Source of the DNA: JAZKFT01 sp043760535
GTDB lineage: Bacteria > Bacteroidota > Bacteroidia > Chitinophagales > Chitinophagaceae
Assembly: GCA_043760535.1 (NCBI GenBank)
Contig: JAYUOV010000260.1
Span: forward strand, 1 to 28,586
DNA: 28,586 nt
Direction: 5' to 3'
Part shown: positions 23,958-28,586 of the stretch, piece after piece
Position numbering within the stretch: the stretch's first letter is position 1
How the letters are laid out: the number at the start of each line of letters is the position of its first letter
Program-made: the position numbers and the translations under genes
Notes under the pieces: model-generated
Database searches by the model: none
What the model was told of the DNA's origin: nothing
The model's input: only the letters and a program-made list of their open reading frames with translations

Positions 23958-25901
23958 ATGAGCAGGAAACATTTTCTGACAACTGCATTAGTGGCCGCAG
24001 GTATTAACGCCACTGCACAGCAAGACACCTTGCTAGGTAAAGCTACAGACCCTGTAGTAATTACCGCCAATAAGGTGGAACAAAAGCAAAGTACTACTGG
24101 TAAAGTGGTGACAGTAATTACTAAAGAACAGATAGAAAAAAGCACCGGCAAATCGGTAGCACAGGTGCTTAACGAGCAGGCCGGTATTACCATAGCCGGG
24201 GCTTACAATGCAGCCGGTAGTGTGCAAACAGTATTTATGCGTGGTGCATCTGCAGGCCGAACGCTGATATTGATGGACGGCATCCCCGTAAACGATCCAT
24301 CGCAAATAAGTAACGATTACGACCTCAATTTGTTTTCGATAAACGATGTAGAAAGAATAGAAGTTTGCAGGGGTGCACAGTCCACTTTATACGGTAGCGA
24401 TGCTGTTGCCGGTGTAATTAATATTATTACCATTAAACAAGATATTAAGAAACCATTTAACGTAAAAGCAACAGGTGTTTTGGGAAACCTTGGTACATAC
24501 AAAGCCAACATACAGTTATTTGGCAAGGCCAATAAATTTACATATTCTGCCCGTTATGCTAAGCTAAAAACCAATGGTTTTTCGAGTGCTTATGATAGTA
24601 GCGGTAAAAAGAATTTTGATAAAGATGGTTATGATGGCGATGCTATGAATGTTACTTTACAGTATGCCGCCACAAAACAACTTAACCTTAAAAGTTTTGT
24701 ACAACATAGCACTTACAAGGCCGATATTGATGCCGGCACATTTACAGATGATAAGGATTATTCCATTCAAAATAAAAACCTTTCTGCCGGCTTTGGTTTT
24801 CAGTTTAAGAACGATGTAGTAACGGTTACAGGTAATTACCAGTATAACCAACTGCAAAGAAATTACCTAAACGATAGTGGCTTTATTGCAGGCTTTAGCA
24901 GGTTCGAAAGGAATAAATTTAATGGCCGAACACAGTTTGCCGAGATTTATGCCAGCATTAAATTAGGTAGTGGCTTTACCCTTTTACATGGAGCCGATTA
25001 CCGCTTTGCGGTAATGAATAACGACTACTTATCTATTAGTTCTTTTGGCCCTTTCACCAGCAAATTTAGAGACACCTCTATGAGCCAGGGCTCTATGTAT
25101 GCCTCGCTACTTTATGCCAGCGAAAATAAGAAGCTAAATGCCGAAATTGGTGGCAGGCTTAATGTACATTCACGGTACGGCAGTAACAGCACTTACACTT
25201 TTAACCCATCGTATAACTTTACCCAAAATTATAGAGTATTTGGTAGTGTGGCCAGCGGATTTAAGGCACCATCGCTGTATCAGTTGTATGCAGGTGGTGG
25301 TACCGGCAACCCCAATCTTAAAGCTGAAAAAAGTGTGAACTATGAAATTGGTTTTGCTCAACAGCATAAAAAAATTAGCAGCCGCTTGGTATATTTTTAT
25401 CGTACCATACAAGATGGTATAGATTATAATTATGTATCGTTTAAGTATTTCAATTTTGTAAAACAAATTGTTCGTGGTATCGAATACGAACTAAACTTTC
25501 AGGCTACTGAGAAGCTTAACATTAACGCTAATTATACCTATATCACATCGCAGGAAAATACACAGAGCCGTGTAAATTTTAAAGACACTTCATATAACTA
25601 TTTACTCCGCAGGCCCAAGCATAATATTAATGTAAACATCGGCTATCAATTTAGCGATGCACTGTACGCCAGCATGAGTGGTAAATATGTAAGTAAAAGA
25701 AATGACGTAGGCGGGTACAAAAAACAGGATATAGAAATGGACGGGTACTTTTTATTAAATGCTTATGCAGAGTACAAATTGAAAAATTATTTTAAATTTT
25801 TTGTAGATGCTCAAAATATAACAAGCAGAAAATTTTTCGATATCAGGGGGTACAATGCCATACCGTTTATGTTTAATGCCGGTGTAACTTTTAACTGGTA
25901 A
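23958..25901 (+). CDS. btuB: TonB-dependent vitamin B12 receptor (BtuB-like)
   Basis: A 647-residue outer-membrane receptor. The signal peptide (residues 1-21) ends NATAQ. The TonB box is likely DPVVITANK (31-39). The plug domain has VAQVLNEQAGITIAGAYNAA and VQTVFMRGASAGRTLILMDG; the hallmark VERIEVCRGAQSTLYGSDAV and INIITI stretch ends the plug. The remaining about 480 residues form the 22-strand barrel, ending FNAGVTFNW with the C-terminal aromatic residue used for outer-membrane insertion. The size is close to E. coli BtuB (about 610). The riboswitch upstream makes cobalamin or a related corrinoid the likely substrate. No btuFCD transporter genes follow in this window; the next features are inverted repeats. 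Confidence 0.9.
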   Translation: MSRKHFLTTALVAAGINATAQQDTLLGKATDPVVITANKVEQKQSTTGKVVTVITKEQIEKSTGKSVAQVLNEQAGITIAGAYNAAGSVQTVFMRGASAGRTLILMDGIPVNDPSQISNDYDLNLFSINDVERIEVCRGAQSTLYGSDAVAGVINIITIKQDIKKPFNVKATGVLGNLGTYKANIQLFGKANKFTYSARYAKLKTNGFSSAYDSSGKKNFDKDGYDGDAMNVTLQYAATKQLNLKSFVQHSTYKADIDAGTFTDDKDYSIQNKNLSAGFGFQFKNDVVTVTGNYQYNQLQRNYLNDSGFIAGFSRFERNKFNGRTQFAEIYASIKLGSGFTLLHGADYRFAVMNNDYLSISSFGPFTSKFRDTSMSQGSMYASLLYASENKKLNAEIGGRLNVHSRYGSNSTYTFNPSYNFTQNYRVFGSVASGFKAPSLYQLYAGGGTGNPNLKAEKSVNYEIGFAQQHKKISSRLVYFYRTIQDGIDYNYVSFKYFNFVKQIVRGIEYELNFQATEKLNINANYTYITSQENTQSRVNFKDTSYNYLLRRPKHNINVNIGYQFSDALYASMSGKYVSKRNDVGGYKKQDIEMDGYFLLNAYAEYKLKNYFKFFVDAQNITSRKFFDIRGYNAIPFMFNAGVTFNW

Positions 25902-25907
25902 AAAATA

Positions 25908-26002
25908 CCTCTCCAAACCCCCAAGAAATAGGGGCTTATAAATTTATAATTTATTAAAAATTATTAAACTAAACCCCTATATAACAGAGCGGTTTGGGGA
26001 GG
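25908..26002. repeat. long two-tier inverted repeat after btuB
   Basis: Outer arms CCTCTCCAAACC (25908-25919) and GGTTTGGGGAGG (25991-26002) pair with one G-T wobble. Inner arms ATAGGGG (25928-25934) and CCCCTAT (25974-25980) pair perfectly. The core between them is almost pure A/T. It starts 7 nt after the btuB stop and may act as its transcription end, or be a copy of a miniature intergenic repeat. Confidence 0.6.
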
Positions 26003-26302
26003 CTTAAATACTTAAGCAAACACGAAAACAAACCATGTCCCTGCTTGGCAACACATTCTAATGCAATTGGGTAATATTATCTATTGCAAGTGCCATGCTA
26101 TCAAGTTAACCGAAACAGTATATGCATTTATATTGAAGCAACAGGCACACATTATCAGTTGGCAGTTACGCAGTCGGCAGTTGACCGGTTTACAGTTTTG
26201 GGCAATTCTCACATACCATCTTGTAAATGATTTTTACTGAAGTATTTAATGCAATGCATTTGCCAACTGCCAACTGAATAACTGCCAACTGCGTAACTGG
26301 TA
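26003..26302. other. gene-free stretch with CAGTTGGCAGTT-type inverted repeats
   Basis: No ORF is supported. The right part is dominated by copies of the GGCAGTT / AACTGCC unit in opposite orientation (listed separately). The left part, about 26005-26150, shows no clear structure. Confidence 0.55.
26156..26300. repeat. 145-nt inverted repeat built from GGCAGTT units
   Basis: The left arm CAGTTACGCAGTCGGCAGTT (26163-26182) and the right arm at 26280-26299 are reverse complements at 19 of 20 positions. Further CAGTTGGCA / TGCCAACTG units extend both arms (26156-26164; 26261-26276). A single unit ACAGTTGGCA recurs at 26987-26996, past the MarC gene. The pattern looks like a dispersed intergenic repeat family. 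Confidence 0.7.
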
Positions 26303-26332
26303 TTTGCCATCCGGAAACTAATGTTAGCTTTG
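26303..26332 (+). promoter_or_regulatory. candidate promoter of the MarC-family gene
   Basis: TTTG at 26303-26306 and TAGCTTTG at 26325-26332 match the -33 and -7 Bacteroidota elements with 18 nt between them. The predicted transcript start falls at or within 2 nt of the ATG at 26337, so the mRNA would be leaderless or nearly so. Confidence 0.55.
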
Positions 26333-26336
26333 ATAC

Positions 26337-26915
26337 ATGAACCTGAACATTAACAAAATTCTTACAGTAAGTTTTACTTTGTTTGCGGTAATAGACATTA
26401 TTGGCTCCATACCACTGCTAATAAGTTTAAAATTAAAAATGGGGGAAATTCGGGAATTGAGGGCTACACTAATTTCTGGCGTATTGATGATTCTGTTCTT
26501 ATTTTTCGGAGAAACGTTTCTCAGTTTTTTGGGCGTAGATGTTCATTCATTTGCTGTAGCAGGGTCCATTGTAATCTTCGTTCTTGGATTGGAAATGGTA
26601 TTGGGTCACGATTTTTTTAAAAGCGACCCCAAGGTAAAAAGCGGTTCTGTAGTGCCTATTGCTTTTCCTATTATTGCAGGTAGCGGTACGCTAATAACTG
26701 TAATGAGTTTACGGCCTAACTTTTCCGAAATCACCATTCTGATTGGCATACTGCTGAACCTTATTGTTATTTACCTCACACTGCACTCGCTAAAATGGAT
26801 TGAAAAAGTTTTGGGAGATGTAGGCCTGCTGGCAGTAAGAAAGTTTTTCGGGGTTATTTTGTTGGCTATTGCGGTAAAAATATTCAGTACCAATATTGTT
26901 TTCTTTGGTAAATAA
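26337..26915 (+). CDS. MarC family integral membrane protein
   Basis: A 192-residue inner-membrane protein with six predicted hydrophobic segments: KILTVSFTLFAVIDIIGSIP near the N-terminus, SGVLMILFLFFGETFLSFLG, AVAGSIVIFVLGLEMVLG, a central re-entrant-like VVPIAFPIIAGSGTLITVM, ILIGILLNLIVIYLTL, and KFFGVILLAIAVKIF. The FPIIAGSGTL motif and the DIIGSIPL motif identify MarC/UPF0056. Despite the historic name, a role in multiple antibiotic resistance has not held up, and the function is unknown. Length is slightly under the E. coli MarC (about 221). It stands alone between the inverted repeats and tRNA-Arg. Confidence 0.9.
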   Translation: MNLNINKILTVSFTLFAVIDIIGSIPLLISLKLKMGEIRELRATLISGVLMILFLFFGETFLSFLGVDVHSFAVAGSIVIFVLGLEMVLGHDFFKSDPKVKSGSVVPIAFPIIAGSGTLITVMSLRPNFSEITILIGILLNLIVIYLTLHSLKWIEKVLGDVGLLAVRKFFGVILLAIAVKIFSTNIVFFGK

Positions 26916-27021
26916 CCACTTGCCAAATTCTAAACTTTTTCCTGCACATTTGCAACATAAAAATAAGTTGACAGTTTGTACAATTAACAGTTGGCAAAAA
27001 TGAAATAGCTGCCAAACTCAT

Positions 27022-27093
27022 GGCCTCGTAGTACAATGGATAGTATAAGAGTTTCCGAAGCTCCAGATCCAAGTTCGATTCTTGGCGAGGCCA
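27022..27093 (+). tRNA. tRNA-Arg (anticodon CCG)
   Basis: A 72-nt cloverleaf: acceptor GGCCTCG pairs with CGAGGCC, D-stem GTAC/GTAT, anticodon stem GAGT/GCTC around loop TTCCGAA (anticodon CCG, reading CGG), T-stem CCAAG/CTTGG with loop TTCGATT, and discriminator A at 27093. The CCA end is not encoded, as in many Bacteroidota tRNAs. A recombinase gene begins about 20 nt downstream, which makes the 3' half a candidate integration site. Confidence 0.93.
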
Positions 27094-27114
27094 CTTTACA
27101 CCTGTTTTAATCGT

Positions 27115-28290
27115 ATGAAACAGGCTAAAAAACTGTACTTGATCGTAGAAATGTTACACACCTTTAAAGTGAACTTTTTGCGTATTAACTGTAAGCCGTA
27201 TTTGCGGAAAAAATACCCGAATGATAGCCACGGCACTATTTTAATTCGGGTTACTTGTGAGCGTAAAAACGTTTACCACAATGTGTATGAGTATATACTA
27301 GAAAAGCAGTGGAACGCTTGTAAGTGTTGCGTTAGAAAGAACCATCCTAATGCAGCATTGATAAACGATGTTATACAAAAGGAACTTCAAAAAATACAAG
27401 GGCTGCTACTCACCAACAAGCTAAAGGGCAACGATGTTAGCCATGCTGCCATTAAAGCCCTGGTACACCATAAAAGTAATTTGATACCCTTGGAACAGGT
27501 GGTTAAAGATTACATTGTTTTTAATGCAGTAACCAACCGCCGGGCTAGTGCTTTTATGGTTACGCTTAGGCATTGTGCTGAAAACGGTGTACCGGCCAAT
27601 ATTGAGCAAATAAAAGAAAACCATGTAGCGGTTTTAAAAAGTAATCTTTCCAAAAAACTACAACAAAACTCACTAATTGCTATTTTAAGCAGGTTAAAAT
27701 CTGTTTTTAATTTTGCTGTAAAAAGGGAACTGATACAGAAAACACCAATGGCTAACATTAAATTAGGAGAATGGGAAACCAAAAAAGATTTTTTGAGCGA
27801 AACGGAATTATCGCAACTGGTACAAAGTTTTGATAAGTACAACGACTACCAAAAGGGAGTAGCCGCTATGTTTATATTTTGCTGCTATACCGGGCTTAGG
27901 TTTAGTGATGCTGTGGCCTTAACGGCGGCTAATATAACCGAAACAGAAAACGGACCGGCAATGCTGTTTACTACTAAAAAAACAAAATCGCAACAACTGG
28001 TGCCGCTATTGCCACAAGCCGTTGAATTGCTGCAGCTTGTACTCGGTAAAACATACAGTAACCAATATTACAACCGTACCCTAAAAGAAATAGCCAAAGT
28101 GGCTGGTATTGGTAAAGATGTTACAAGCCATCTTGCCCGGCACACATTTGCTACGCTAGGCAGTAGCAAGGGTATTAAATTAGAAGTGATGCAGGCACTT
28201 TTAGGCCACGCCAATATTAAAACCACACAGGGTTATGCAAAATTAATGGACGTTACAAAATTTACAGAAATAGCAAAGTGGCACAATTAA
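27115..28290 (+). CDS. tyrosine recombinase / phage-type integrase
   Basis: A 391-residue site-specific recombinase. The N-terminal part (about 10-90) is an arm-binding-like domain (TFKVNFLRINCKPYLRKKYP). A SAM-like core-binding domain follows at about 120-215. The catalytic domain keeps all residues: Arg262 (YTGLRFSD), Lys291 (KKTKSQ), His339 and Arg342 (SHLARHTF), His365 (LLGHANI) and the nucleophile Tyr374 (TTQGYAKL). The ATG at 27115 is used because the longer frame from a TTG at 27082 overlaps the tRNA; the ATG at 27151 (MLHTFKVNF) is also possible. Its position just behind tRNA-Arg and pointing away from it is typical for integrases of integrative elements and prophages. A hairpin (28291-28308) directly follows the stop. 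Confidence 0.92.
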   Translation: MKQAKKLYLIVEMLHTFKVNFLRINCKPYLRKKYPNDSHGTILIRVTCERKNVYHNVYEYILEKQWNACKCCVRKNHPNAALINDVIQKELQKIQGLLLTNKLKGNDVSHAAIKALVHHKSNLIPLEQVVKDYIVFNAVTNRRASAFMVTLRHCAENGVPANIEQIKENHVAVLKSNLSKKLQQNSLIAILSRLKSVFNFAVKRELIQKTPMANIKLGEWETKKDFLSETELSQLVQSFDKYNDYQKGVAAMFIFCCYTGLRFSDAVALTAANITETENGPAMLFTTKKTKSQQLVPLLPQAVELLQLVLGKTYSNQYYNRTLKEIAKVAGIGKDVTSHLARHTFATLGSSKGIKLEVMQALLGHANIKTTQGYAKLMDVTKFTEIAKWHN

Positions 28291-28308
28291 CCCCGCCAAG
28301 GGGCGGGG
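28291..28308. repeat. GC-rich hairpin directly after the integrase stop
   Basis: CCCCGCC, loop AAGG, GGCGGGG: seven perfect G/C pairs starting right after the TAA. No U-run follows, so it would need the later stem at 28355 to end transcription. It could also block exonuclease decay of the integrase mRNA. Confidence 0.55.
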
Positions 28309-28348
28309 GGATTTGCCTACATGTGCCGAAACCGGCAGGAAGGGGTAC

Positions 28349-28383
28349 AAAAAAGCAGCTTACAATTTGCAAGCTGCTTTTTT
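28349..28383. terminator. bidirectional intrinsic terminator
   Basis: A6, then stem GCAGCTT (28355-28361), nine-base loop, AAGCTGC (28371-28377), then T6. It serves both the integrase (plus) and the minus-strand gene whose stop is at 28387. Confidence 0.8.
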
Positions 28384-28386
28384 AGT

Positions 28387-28586
28387 TTAGTTGGTACTTA
28401 ATGGTATGGTAAATTCTTTTACCGGCTGAAAGTCTGATTTAAAATCCTGCTTTTCACGTTCCAGGTAATAACAAAGTTTTTCCTGACTACGGATGCAAAG
28501 GTTTTGCCATTTTTCTTTTTCTATCCTTGCATTGTGTATAGCTGCCAGGTAGCTATCGTTTACCTCCATTTCTTTACGGAGCTCTT
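28387..28586 (-). CDS. C-terminal part of an uncharacterised helical protein (cut by window edge)
   Basis: The minus frame is open from the window edge to the TAA at 28387-28389. The visible product ends NARIEKEKWQNLCIRSQEKL, then CYYLEREKQDFKSDF and KEFTIPLSTN. An ATG exists at 28569, but the frame continues upstream without a stop (ELRKE), so the gene probably starts outside the window. The sequence is charged and helical, perhaps coiled coil. I do not recognise the family. It is convergent with the integrase and shares its terminator; if the integrase marks an element, this gene may be its neighbour or cargo. Confidence 0.6.
   Translation of the reverse strand, partial: ELRKEMEVNDSYLAAIHNARIEKEKWQNLCIRSQEKLCYYLEREKQDFKSDFQPVKEFTIPLSTN

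Noticed and set aside
27082..27114. Integrase start at the TTG inside the tRNA
   Set aside because: It would make the coding region overlap the tRNA acceptor stem and add 11 residues unlike the family; ATG at 27115 or 27151 is better.

Overview
The window looks like chromosomal DNA from a Bacteroidota bacterium, most likely a Chitinophagaceae-type genome. The evidence is AT-rich intergenic DNA, start sites without consistent Shine-Dalgarno sequences, several TAnnTTTG-type -7 promoter boxes, and typical families of that phylum: DUF3857/transglutaminase pairs, DUF4954, a YfbK-like von Willebrand protein, a BtuB-like receptor under a cobalamin riboswitch, and EI24. The assignment comes from gene content only.

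Layout. 1-3.9 kb (minus): a two-gene operon of secreted DUF3857/transglutaminase-like proteins, one with and one without the catalytic residues, ending in a GTAGGAACACGCCTC-type palindromic repeat. 4.4-5.5 kb (plus): a TraB/GumN lipoprotein and a very small basic protein. 5.5-8.9 kb: an accessory, partly decayed stretch with a structured gene-free segment, a Bro-N pseudogene (three stops and a frameshift), a DUF2281-type antitoxin remnant, and then a compact three-gene cassette read as HigB/RelE-like toxin, HTH antitoxin and SecB-like chaperone. Dense palindromes and direct repeats precede the cassette, and the toxin 5' end looks frameshifted. 8.9-13.6 kb (minus): DUF4954 protein, four-helix-bundle protein, glmS. 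13.9-17.6 kb (plus): S9 peptidase, DUF2442 protein, class-C beta-lactamase-like serine hydrolase. 17.6-21.9 kb (minus): vWA protein, hpt, an RmlD-like SDR and an EI24 membrane protein. 22.3-25.9 kb (plus): a J-domain-like coiled-coil protein, then a B12 riboswitch and btuB-like receptor. 25.9-26.3 kb: two large inverted repeats. 26.3-28.6 kb: MarC-family protein, tRNA-Arg(CCG), a tyrosine recombinase starting about 20 nt after the tRNA, a strong terminator, and the 3' end of a minus-strand gene cut by the window edge.

How it works together. Most of the window is housekeeping or cell-envelope function: hexosamine synthesis, purine salvage, B12 uptake, secreted hydrolases. The two accessory spots are the toxin/antitoxin graveyard at 5.5-8.9 kb and the tRNA-integrase junction at the right end, where an integrated element may begin. 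The best candidate for an unusual system is the 7.4-8.9 kb cassette, which has the layout of a toxin-antitoxin-chaperone (TAC) module.
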